Source: Methanoregula sp. UBA247
Lineage (GTDB): Archaea > Halobacteriota > Methanomicrobia > Methanomicrobiales > Methanospirillaceae
Direction: 5' to 3'
Assembly (NCBI GenBank): GCA_002495055.1
Contig: DADR01000055.1
Coordinates: 1-5,249 of the forward strand
Length of the DNA: 5,249 bases
Both the position numbers and the translations under genes were made by a program. Below the pieces are notes generated by a model. That model had not been told where the DNA came from. It searched no databases and worked only from the letters and a program-made list of their open reading frames with translations. Positions 1 through 5,238 of the stretch are shown in pieces. Each line of letters opens with the position of its first letter. Position 1 is the first letter of the stretch.

Positions 1-2
1 AC

Positions 3-1481
3 CGGATGCTCACCTGCTGGATTGATGAATCAGCTGAGCAGGACGCCCGGGTATTGGCAGCTAAGCAGGAAAAAGAGGAGCAGGACCCTGACTCCTTCAC
101 CGATGAATCCCGTGAACTTGCAATCTGTCGGGAGATCTGGGAGGTCCTGCACGAGCAGATGATCTGGGTGATCATTCCCTATTCGCGGCGAATCCGGTTC
201 CAGAGGATCAGCAACCGGCGCAATCCCGACATGCTCTACGACCTGATCAAGAGCCACGCGGCCCTCTTCTTCCGGCAACGCCGACAGAAGACCGGAGAAG
301 ACGGGACGCTCTGCGTGTATGCTGACGAGGCGGATTTTACCGCAGCAACCGAAGTGTTCACGCTCCTGAACGGCACAGCCGGCGGGCAGGAATCGAAGAT
401 GACCAAGAAAGAGTCCGACCTGCTCGCCATCATCGAGAAGGCGAACCTGGCAGAGTTTACCATTCAGGACCTGCAACGGCTGACCGGAGGATCCTACCTG
501 AGCATCTACCGGATGATCAAAGGCTACGACAGCCGGGGGAAGAATTACACCGGGCTGCTGGAAAAGTGCCCGGCGATTTCATTCACGGACCGAACTGTGA
601 CGCTGACCGAAGAGAGCGGGTATTCGGTCCGGCGCAGGACCGAGGCATTCGAATGGGACCGGGAGCTTTACCGGCAATGGATGAATGGGGGAGCGTGCTG
701 GCTCGACCACAATCCGAAGAACGATGACGATGATTCATCTCATCTTTCAGCAGTTTCAGCAGGTTTCAGCAGTTTTTCAGCAACTGCTGAAAATGAGAAC
801 GGAACTTCCAGCGTTCCCGGTTCCAGCAAAGAAGGTGATTGTACAAATAATTCTGTACTAAGAGAAGGATGTTTTCAGCAAAACCGGAATTATGGAGGTG
901 ACCCGGAACCTGAAATGGATTCTGATCAGTGTCTGCATAATTCGCGATCTGCTGAAAACGAAAAACGATCTCCGCCCGGAACTGCCCAATTGGGCAAAAG
1001 AGATGCAAATTCGACCCCGGGCTCTTTCAGCAACCGTACGATAGATGCTGAAAGTGTGCTGAAAACAGAACCATGTGCTGAAAAACCGAACCGGTCCCGG
1101 TCCATCCGGGCCCGGGATTACAAAAAACTCGAGCCCCCGGAATCGAAAACTGCGTGTTATGCCTGCGGGAAGAAGGGCTCCTGGTATGTGGAGAAACTAA
1201 CATCGGAGCGTCGGGCCCGGCCCAAGGACCGGCAGGAAGCCCGGCGGATCTGCCGATCGTGTTATCAAACGGCGGTGAAAGCGGAACAGACGGCATCGGT
1301 CCCGCTACCGGGCACCGTGGATATTTCCCGGTGCAGCCGCGTGACGGCAGATATCGGGAAATGCTCGGTCTGCGGGATTGCGAAGGCGGTGTGGATCGAT
1401 CGCGAGGCCGGTGTGAAGCTCTGTGAGCATTGTTACGGCAGAGGCGTGCGGGAGGATGCACAGGAGGCGGGGGTAGTGTGA
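3..1481 (+). CDS. Replication-type helicase/primase-like protein, C-terminal part (5' partial), winged helix and two zinc ribbons
   Basis: The frame is open to the left edge (an in-frame CGG precedes the ATG at 6) and the protein begins mid-domain, so the true start is probably outside the window. Residue numbers count from that ATG. Residues 1-120 (LTCWIDESAEQ, then a helical region) resemble the end of ATPase domains in plasmid or viral primase-helicases, recognised from memory only. Residues 137-200 look like a winged helix (FTIQDLQRLTGGSYLSIYRM). Residues 240-380 are a Ser/Asn/Glu-rich, probably disordered linker. Two Cys4 ribbons follow: C384/C387 with C416/C419, and C453/C456 with C473/C476. 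A DNA-binding replication role is inferred. The linker DNA carries the TTTCAGCA array. The stop overlaps the methyltransferase start. Coding is secure; the helicase/primase label is tentative, and it could be another element-borne ATPase. Confidence 0.6.
   Translation, partial: RMLTCWIDESAEQDARVLAAKQEKEEQDPDSFTDESRELAICREIWEVLHEQMIWVIIPYSRRIRFQRISNRRNPDMLYDLIKSHAALFFRQRRQKTGEDGTLCVYADEADFTAATEVFTLLNGTAGGQESKMTKKESDLLAIIEKANLAEFTIQDLQRLTGGSYLSIYRMIKGYDSRGKNYTGLLEKCPAISFTDRTVTLTEESGYSVRRRTEAFEWDRELYRQWMNGGACWLDHNPKNDDDDSSHLSAVSAGFSSFSATAENENGTSSVPGSSKEGDCTNNSVLREGCFQQNRNYGGDPEPEMDSDQCLHNSRSAENEKRSPPGTAQLGKRDANSTPGSFSNRTIDAESVLKTEPCAEKPNRSRSIRARDYKKLEPPESKTACYACGKKGSWYVEKLTSERRARPKDRQEARRICRSCYQTAVKAEQTASVPLPGTVDISRCSRVTADIGKCSVCGIAKAVWIDREAGVKLCEHCYGRGVREDAQEAGVV
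745..1083. repeat. Array of 11 TTTCAGCA sites on both strands (iteron-like)
   Basis: There are eleven exact copies of the octamer TTTCAGCA. Forward copies start at 745, 754, 764, 775, 873 and 1025. Reverse copies (TGCTGAAA) start at 785, 950, 1046, 1057 and 1076. The first five are 9, 10, 11 and 10 bases apart, about one helical turn. The last four are 21, 11 and 19 apart. Copies at 774-793 form the inverted repeat TTTTCAGCA-AC-TGCTGAAAA. Six of the eleven have an extra T in front. They fall in all three frames of the host gene, so the DNA is conserved rather than a peptide repeat. A one-mismatch copy (TTCCAGCA) is at 821. I found no exact copy elsewhere in the window. A replication origin, centromere-like or operator array is inferred. 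Confidence 0.8.
983..996. repeat. Perfect 14-bp palindrome inside the TTTCAGCA array
   Basis: TGCCCAATTGGGCA is identical to its reverse complement. It lies between the array copies at 950 and 1025, inside the linker-coding DNA. It could bind a dimeric protein or extrude as a small cruciform. With only one copy, chance is possible. Confidence 0.5.
1462..1467 (+). promoter_or_regulatory. Strong Shine-Dalgarno site fixing the methyltransferase start
   Basis: AGGAGG ends 10 bases before the GTG at 1478. It lies inside the last codons of the upstream gene. This favours GTG 1478 over the in-frame TTG at 1430, and suggests that both genes are translated from one mRNA. Confidence 0.75.
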
Positions 1482-1990
1482 CAGTCCCACCGGCTTTGCT
1501 CTCGCACGAGAGTACGGAGCATTACACACCTCAGTACATCCTCGACGCGGTGATCGCGTGCCTGGGCGCAATCGATCTTGACCCGGCAAGCAACAGCCGG
1601 GAGATCCCGAACGTGCCGGCAGCGAGGCATTATACAGCTCAGGACAACGGGCTTCTCCAGCCGTGGGAATGCCGGGTGTTTCTCAATCCTCCTTTCGGCC
1701 CCGGTGTGGAGCGGTGGTTCTCGAAGTTATACCTGGAGCGGTCGGCAGGCCGGACTACGGAAGCAATTGTATTGTGGAAGTCAGCGACCGAAACCGCAGC
1801 TTGGAAGACGCTGACGGCGATATCGTGCCGGGTGTGTTTTCCTTCGGCCCGTATCCGGTTTGCCGGTCCTTCCGGGGATGAAGGTCCGGGACCGACATTT
1901 TCACCGGCGATGTTCTATGTTGGGGATAGGCCGGAACGGTTTGAGAAAGCGTTTGATGGGATAGGGGCGGTGTGGGTTGTACCAGAGTGA
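1478..1990 (+). CDS. Phage-type DNA N6-adenine methyltransferase (Dam family)
   Basis: A 170-residue enzyme predicted to transfer a methyl group from S-adenosylmethionine to the N6 of adenine in DNA. Seen directly: HYTPQYI (15-21) at the N-terminus; DLDPAS (33-38), the acidic, likely cofactor-contacting motif; a HYTAQDNGLLQPW segment (51-63) typical of the family; and the catalytic NPPF tetrapeptide (70-73), which matches (D/N)PP(Y/F). Length and motif order fit the compact phage Dam family (PF05869). The GTG start overlaps the upstream stop as GTGA and has a strong Shine-Dalgarno site 10 bases away, so translation is probably coupled to the replication-like gene. In mobile elements such enzymes usually mark element DNA against restriction or modulate replication. 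The target site cannot be read from the sequence; GATC is only a guess from phage relatives. Confidence 0.88.
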   Translation: MTVPPALLSHESTEHYTPQYILDAVIACLGAIDLDPASNSREIPNVPAARHYTAQDNGLLQPWECRVFLNPPFGPGVERWFSKLYLERSAGRTTEAIVLWKSATETAAWKTLTAISCRVCFPSARIRFAGPSGDEGPGPTFSPAMFYVGDRPERFEKAFDGIGAVWVVPE

Positions 1991-2075
1991 CGCCCCGATC
2001 ATTAGATTATTGTCATAACCCCCACAAAATTGAAAGTTTTATTACCAGGTATCATCAGCATAATCAGAATTTTGG

Positions 2076-2098
2076 AATGGCAGGGAAATCCTACCATT
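2076..2098. repeat. Imperfect inverted repeat upstream of the small winged-helix gene
   Basis: AATGGCAGG (2076-2084) and CCTACCATT (2090-2098) pair at 8 of 9 positions (one C-A mismatch) around a GAAAT loop. It lies 9 bases upstream of the TATA-like box at 2107. It could be an operator or a hairpin in read-through RNA from the methyltransferase gene. No T-run follows, so it is not a typical terminator. Confidence 0.35.
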
Positions 2099-2106
2099 TC
2101 TACAAG

Positions 2107-2114
2107 TATATATT
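2107..2114 (+). promoter_or_regulatory. Archaeal TATA box for the small winged-helix gene
   Basis: TATATATT lies about 47 bases before the ATG at 2158. Transcription normally starts about 25 bases downstream of the box centre, here near 2136. That leaves a leader of roughly 22 bases holding the GAGG ribosome site (2148-2151). Confidence 0.5.
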
Positions 2115-2157
2115 ATTCAGACACCAATCACTCATACGGGCAAATGCGAGGATACGG

Positions 2158-2445
2158 ATGACCTGCGATTTAACTAACGGGGAACTTTTTATTCTTAATA
2201 TCCTCTATACAAAACGGAATTTTAAACCCAATGCAACATATAATTCTGAAAAACTCAAGTGGATCTTTTCGAAAAAATACACTCAGGATTTCGATAAAGC
2301 ATTAAAACATTTAAAAAATCAGGGATACATCTCATCCATCAAAAAAGCAGATGATAAAATCTATATTTCTGATTACAAGAAAATGGCTGTGGCACTTACC
2401 GCTCATGGGTACACGGTTACGACCGGAAGAGAGCGACCCATATAA
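2158..2445 (+). CDS. Small winged-helix DNA-binding protein
   Basis: A 95-residue protein with a probable winged-helix fold. Helix 1 is around residues 6-16 (GELFILNILYTKR). A likely recognition helix follows at about 40-52 (TQDFDKALKHLKNQG), then a beta-wing (YISSIKKADDKIYISD) and a short basic tail. It is Lys-rich and probably a transcription regulator of the element; no effector domain is present. I chose ATG 2158 because GAGG sits 6 bases upstream, a TATA box is correctly placed and the fold starts just inside. The frame is also open upstream, with GTG at 1972 and 1987; the latter overlaps the methyltransferase stop as GTGA and would give a 152-residue coupled product. A 62-residue N-terminal extension is therefore possible. 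The DNA is clearly more A+T-rich than the two genes upstream. Specific function unknown. Confidence 0.6.
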   Translation: MTCDLTNGELFILNILYTKRNFKPNATYNSEKLKWIFSKKYTQDFDKALKHLKNQGYISSIKKADDKIYISDYKKMAVALTAHGYTVTTGRERPI

Positions 2446-2450
2446 ACAAT

Positions 2451-2466
2451 TTAACACTAGTGTTAA
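2451..2466. promoter_or_regulatory. Perfect 16-bp palindrome, probable operator
   Basis: TTAACACTAGTGTTAA is perfectly self-complementary. It lies 6 bases after the stop of the small winged-helix gene and 16 bases before the TATA box at 2483. An extra half-site TTAACA is at 2473-2478, between the palindrome and that box. The position suits a dimeric winged-helix regulator controlling the promoter, possibly by self-regulation of the gene at 2562. No T-run follows, which argues against a terminator. Confidence 0.6.
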
Positions 2467-2482
2467 TCCGCTTTAACAATAA

Positions 2483-2490
2483 TTTTATAC
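2483..2490 (+). promoter_or_regulatory. Archaeal TATA box for the winged-helix regulator operon
   Basis: TTTTATAC lies about 75 bases before the ATG at 2562. It predicts transcription from about 2511-2515 and a leader of roughly 50 bases. A (TAC)4 repeat runs on from it at 2488-2499. Confidence 0.5.
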
Positions 2491-2509
2491 TACTACTACT
2501 AATATGAGT

Positions 2510-2543
2510 GAGTTGAGAGATTCGACTCTCGTCAAATCAACTC
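2510..2543. repeat. Nested inverted repeats at the predicted 5' end of the regulator mRNA
   Basis: The outer arms GAGTTGA (2510-2516) and TCAACTC (2537-2543) are perfect complements. Inner arms GAGAG (2515-2519) and CTCTC (2526-2530) flank ATTCGA. The two pairings overlap by two bases, so they could be alternative hairpins in the leader or an operator covering the start site. It ends 18 bases before the ATG. Confidence 0.45.
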
Positions 2544-2561
2544 TATGGTGCGTGAAGTTTT

Positions 2562-3119
2562 ATGGTAAGCCCTTTTGAGGGATTGTTAGGCAATAACAGC
2601 GAGCTCAGGACGCTTGAATTCTTGTTGCCAATGCATGGGGTTGAATTCAATATCTCAGAATTGGCGGATGAGATGAAGGTAACCCGCCAGACCCTTTCAA
2701 AGGTTCTGAAGAAGTACGATGACTGGGGGCTTGTAAAATCAAGGACCTCCGGGCAGGCGATCTTCTATTCCATAAATGAAGATTCGCCCCTCGTGAAGAG
2801 CATTGTGCAGTTCAACAATGTTCTTATCGAGACGATGCTCGGGACGGAGACCCTCTATGAAATACGGGATTATCTCGAAGAGCGAATTCCCCGTGCAGAA
2901 CCGCTTTTCCCCAGCGGATACCGGTATGGCCACGAAGAACAGATCTGGACATCTGCTTGGCCGGGTGCACAAGCACCCTGCGGCAATGTCACAACGAGGG
3001 AAGAGCCCTGTTGGGTGATGACCGGCAAAGGAGCTGATGGCGTGAAGACAACGGAAGCGTACCCGGTAGCGATGGTACATCCGGCAGTTTGCGAACGAGG
3101 GACTGGATATGCAGCATGA
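2562..3119 (+). CDS. Archaeal winged-helix transcription regulator
   Basis: A 185-residue protein with a clear N-terminal winged helix: helix 1 at about 13-23, ISELADEM (31-38), a recognition helix TRQTLSKVLKKYDDW (41-55), then a wing GLVKSRTSGQAIFYSINE (56-73). A helical stretch at 75-108 may dimerise. The tail from about 110 is rich in Gly, Pro and Cys, without a recognisable domain, and looks variable or disordered. The N-terminal part resembles a family I remember from Methanomicrobiales. There is no strong Shine-Dalgarno site; GGTG at 2547 is weak. A TATA box, a 16-bp palindrome and a leader inverted repeat lie upstream, which suggests tight and perhaps autogenous control. The last 11 bases overlap the next gene in another frame. 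The DNA-binding role is well supported; its targets are not known. Confidence 0.75.
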   Translation: MVSPFEGLLGNNSELRTLEFLLPMHGVEFNISELADEMKVTRQTLSKVLKKYDDWGLVKSRTSGQAIFYSINEDSPLVKSIVQFNNVLIETMLGTETLYEIRDYLEERIPRAEPLFPSGYRYGHEEQIWTSAWPGAQAPCGNVTTREEPCWVMTGKGADGVKTTEAYPVAMVHPAVCERGTGYAA

Positions 3120-3525
3120 AGCATTTTTCAAAAAGGAATTGGTCAAAGAGCTCAGGAATGTTGCAACTCTCATGAAGAATGAGAAGAACCCTGAAAAAAA
3201 GATCTATTATTTCTCGGCGGCGTATGGGATCACCGGCAGGACGTTCCGCTATGCTTTTTCACGGGATGTACTTCTTGCGGATCTCGTTTTAAGCACGAGT
3301 TACAACTCCCTGAGCGAGCGATACCAGAGGTTCCGTTCCGGAGACCAAACGGTCCCGCTCGACGAGAAAGTATTCGATAGCATCGTTGACGGGCTGAAGG
3401 CACTCGCCGATGCATTCGAGAATGACACTTCCATTCTTGAACCCCTAAAGCTGATCACCGCAGCAATGTTCAGCACCACCGGACCCGGGAATTATCTCCG
3501 GGAAAAGGGTGACCTGACTCTGTAA
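3109..3525 (+). CDS. Hypothetical protein, partner of the winged-helix regulator
   Basis: A 138-residue soluble protein that I do not assign to a named family. It has a charged N-terminal helix (KKELVKELRNVATLMKNEKN, about 8-27), a conserved-looking aromatic stretch KIYYFSAAYGITGRTFRYAF (31-50), more helices, and a C-terminal STTGPGNYLREKG (122-134). It looks mostly alpha-helical, without membrane segments, signal peptide or cysteine motifs. The start is ATG 3109, with GAGG (3097-3100) 8 bases upstream, inside the end of the regulator gene; the 11-base overlap suggests coupled translation. It could be a co-regulator, sensor or antagonist of the winged-helix protein; this rests only on gene order. 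I recall similar regulator-linked proteins in Methanomicrobiales but cannot confirm this. The gene ends at a run of T and converges with the nuclease gene. Confidence 0.7.
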   Translation: MQHEAFFKKELVKELRNVATLMKNEKNPEKKIYYFSAAYGITGRTFRYAFSRDVLLADLVLSTSYNSLSERYQRFRSGDQTVPLDEKVFDSIVDGLKALADAFENDTSILEPLKLITAAMFSTTGPGNYLREKGDLTL

Positions 3526-3532
3526 TTTTTTT
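3526..3532 (+). terminator. Oligo-T terminator of the regulator operon
   Basis: Seven T directly follow the TAA stop at 3523-3525. This is a typical archaeal intrinsic termination signal and needs no hairpin. It overlaps the end of the converging nuclease gene by two bases. No equivalent T-run serves the opposite strand here, so nuclease-gene transcripts may run on antisense to the regulator operon. Confidence 0.55.
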
Positions 3533-4499
3533 AGGAACGCGGATTATTTTGCCGCTTGATACTCTCTGAAATCAAAAAATCCAGATGTACCTGCCATTTT
3601 GCCCCGAAATATTCGTTCATCAATTTTTGGAAATCCGCTAAAGCAATCAGTTCTAAGCGACCCGTTTGTTCTGCTATCTTTTTTGAATCCGGCGTGAAAT
3701 TTGCCGTTGTAACAAAAACGCCTTTTGTTGCTTTGTTATCAGATACCACGCCAAGCAAAGATCGAACCTTATCGACACTGATGTTCTTCTTTGATTTCCT
3801 GCATTGGATCAATATTCTTTCTTTCTGACCAGGTCGAACTTTTCCTGCGATGATATCCATTCCGCCATCATGTGTTCTCCGGGTCATGGTAGTAGCATAA
3901 CCCATTTTATGATATAACGAATCGACAAGATATTCAAATTCGTACGGATCAATCGAATCGAGAAAAGCAACAGAATATGGTGATTCGATAAATTTAGCTC
4001 TGATTATCGCAATGGTGTCCCCAAGACCGGTTATCCGGTCATCCGGAAGAAATTGAATATGTGCTATGAGGTACGCACGGAGAGCGTTGATCGCATGACG
4101 GGGATTATGGGGCAGAAGATCCAGAATCCAGGTAAGTCCTTCCCAGGGCTGTGCTTTTTTTCCCAGAGATTTTAATAGCCGTTTATAATATTCAAAACCC
4201 AGGAGTTTCTTCGCAGTGTCTTTATCATTTTTCAGACAATGGATAAGATATTCCAAACTGAATTCATCTTTTCCCAATGAGCCGGAGGGGATTAAAAATT
4301 TCCGGATTAATGCTTTTACTTCATCATCACTGCGGTTCTGGATAGTCTTAAGATACTTTTCCCGGTGTTTATCAGTCGGAAACATGTAATCGATATAGAT
4401 GACATCTTCATCGGGTTTTGCGAATACTAATTGAAGCCATTTTTCAAGAGAATATTTTGTAACGTCGATTACCTTTTTATCAAGCATTTTTTCTAACAT
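3531..4499 (-). CDS. Mrr-type restriction endonuclease with N-terminal extension
   Basis: A 322-residue protein. The C-terminal half (about 183-295) is an Mrr-type catalytic domain (PF04471, PD-(D/E)xK fold): PYEFEYLVDSLYHKMGY (185-201), DGGMDII (211-217) with catalytic Asp215, IQCRKSKKNISVDKVRSLLG (231-250), and GVFVTTANFTPDSKKIAE (260-277). The usual QxK lysine is Arg here (Q232-C233-R234), with Lys235 next to it, so activity may be altered. Residues 1-175 form a helical extension with an LTWILDLLPHNPRHAINAL segment (122-140) that I recall from bacterial and archaeal Mrr-like proteins. Mrr enzymes cut modified or foreign DNA, so defence is likely. The start at 4499 lies 13 bases after the membrane-protein gene, with no clear Shine-Dalgarno site; Met5 (4487) is an alternative. 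The A+T-rich DNA suggests acquisition by transfer. Confidence 0.85.
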   Translation of the reverse strand: MLEKMLDKKVIDVTKYSLEKWLQLVFAKPDEDVIYIDYMFPTDKHREKYLKTIQNRSDDEVKALIRKFLIPSGSLGKDEFSLEYLIHCLKNDKDTAKKLLGFEYYKRLLKSLGKKAQPWEGLTWILDLLPHNPRHAINALRAYLIAHIQFLPDDRITGLGDTIAIIRAKFIESPYSVAFLDSIDPYEFEYLVDSLYHKMGYATTMTRRTHDGGMDIIAGKVRPGQKERILIQCRKSKKNISVDKVRSLLGVVSDNKATKGVFVTTANFTPDSKKIAEQTGRLELIALADFQKLMNEYFGAKWQVHLDFLISESIKRQNNPRS

Positions 4500-4512
4500 A
4501 CAAAATAATCCA

Positions 4513-5112
4513 TTATAGCCCGATTGCTTTCAATAGAATCGCACCAATCCATACGACAAAGTTGATTATTCCGCATACATCTGATATTCTTCCGATGAGT
4601 GCCCAATTGCCAGCATCTTTTTCGTATTCTTGAATGTCAGGACTTTTAACTGGATATTTATAGTAGCCGAGACCGGTTAAAACTAAAATCTGGACGATCA
4701 ATAACGCAAATCCGATGTTTAAGAGCTCTTTAAAATGATACAGAAATCCGATTAAGCTGATACTCATAACGAAAAACAGGAGGGTAATCGAAATCTTCAG
4801 TGCAAAGTAATTCTTCGAACTAAGATTCGTGATAATTTCGATTATCCGTAAATAACCGTAAGATAAAATTGCTGCAAAGATCCCTGAAACAAAGAGGTAA
4901 ATTATCGACGAAAAAATATCCGCAGTTCCTGGTAGTAAAAAACCGGCCATTAAAAATGTAAGAACTAAAAACGTCAAAATTACGTTGTAGCCGATTAACT
5001 TATCCTCTTCTTTATCGCTTTGAGCGTATTTTGAGATCTCTTTTAATGAAGCATCAGCTAATCCGGCAAGAGAGTTCCCATTTTGAGTTGTTGGATCCGG
5101 TTTCTTTGCCAT
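4513..5112 (-). CDS. Five-segment integral membrane protein of unknown function
   Basis: A 199-residue protein with a hydrophilic N-terminus (1-40) lacking a signal peptide. Five hydrophobic segments follow, at about 42-61, 66-88, 104-125, 130-150 and 177-197. A polar loop at about 151-172 (YKYPVKSPDIQEYEKDAGNW) separates segments 4 and 5. No enzymatic or transporter motif is visible and I do not recognise a family. It is the first gene of a two-gene operon with the Mrr-type nuclease 13 bases downstream. It might anchor, sense for or regulate the nuclease, or be a membrane effector; this rests on gene order alone. There is no Shine-Dalgarno site before the ATG, and a TATA box centred about 26 bases upstream suggests a leaderless mRNA. 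Confidence 0.7.
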   Translation of the reverse strand: MAKKPDPTTQNGNSLAGLADASLKEISKYAQSDKEEDKLIGYNVILTFLVLTFLMAGFLLPGTADIFSSIIYLFVSGIFAAILSYGYLRIIEIITNLSSKNYFALKISITLLFFVMSISLIGFLYHFKELLNIGFALLIVQILVLTGLGYYKYPVKSPDIQEYEKDAGNWALIGRISDVCGIINFVVWIGAILLKAIGL

Positions 5113-5134
5113 TTGTAAAAAGAAAGCTAATGGG

Positions 5135-5142
5135 AAATAAAA
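5135..5142 (-). promoter_or_regulatory. TATA box of the membrane protein-nuclease operon (leaderless)
   Basis: Read on the minus strand this is TTTTATTT, centred about 26 bases before the ATG at 5112. That is the distance expected when transcription begins at the start codon. An alternative box, AAATTATAGA on the minus strand (5149-5158), would give a leader of about 15 bases. The rest of 5113-5249 shows no gene. Confidence 0.45.
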
Positions 5143-5222
5143 CGGTATCTATAATTTTTTCCGAGCTTGTGCATCTCCCTTCAGCAAAGGCTAAGCCCCC
5201 CGTCCTATAGAGTAATATTCAG

Positions 5223-5238
5223 CCCAAGGGCCCAAGGG
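5223..5238. repeat. Tandem 8-bp repeat CCCAAGGG x2
   Basis: Two head-to-tail copies of CCCAAGGG lie near the right edge in DNA more G+C-rich than the operon to its left. They may belong to the regulatory region of a gene beyond the window. The significance is low. Confidence 0.4.

Noticed and set aside
745..1083. The repeated TTTCAGCA array as a CRISPR array
   Set aside because: The units are only 8 bases, occur in both orientations and have irregular gaps. They lie inside a coding frame, with no repeat-spacer structure.
1027..1461. Long minus-strand open frame opposite the zinc-ribbon region
   Set aside because: It is Pro/Arg/Ser-rich with no domain and is explained by the G+C-rich codons of the real gene on the plus strand. 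The minus frame at 30-476 is rejected for the same reason.
1430..1477. TTG at 1430 as the start of the methyltransferase
   Set aside because: It would add a Gly/Arg-rich stretch that is a shadow of the upstream gene and would ignore the strong AGGAGG placed 10 bases before GTG 1478.
2510..2543. tRNA gene or tRNA-derived attachment site (GAGAG-ATTCGA-CTCTC resembles a T-arm)
   Set aside because: The loop is one base short of the standard seven and no D-arm, anticodon arm or acceptor stem is found upstream. Nested inverted repeats explain it better.
2504..2578. 24-codon upstream ORF (ATG at 2504) overlapping the regulator start
   Set aside because: Its ATG lies upstream of the transcription start predicted from the TATA box at 2483-2490 and it has no ribosome site, so translation is doubtful.
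2739..3173. Minus-strand and alternative plus-strand frames within the regulator gene
   Set aside because: They lack recognisable domains and overlap the winged-helix gene, which has a clear fold and promoter signals.
3556..3828. Plus-strand 90-codon frame within the nuclease gene
   Set aside because: It is antisense to the Mrr catalytic domain, whose motifs are unmistakable, and has no ribosome site of note.
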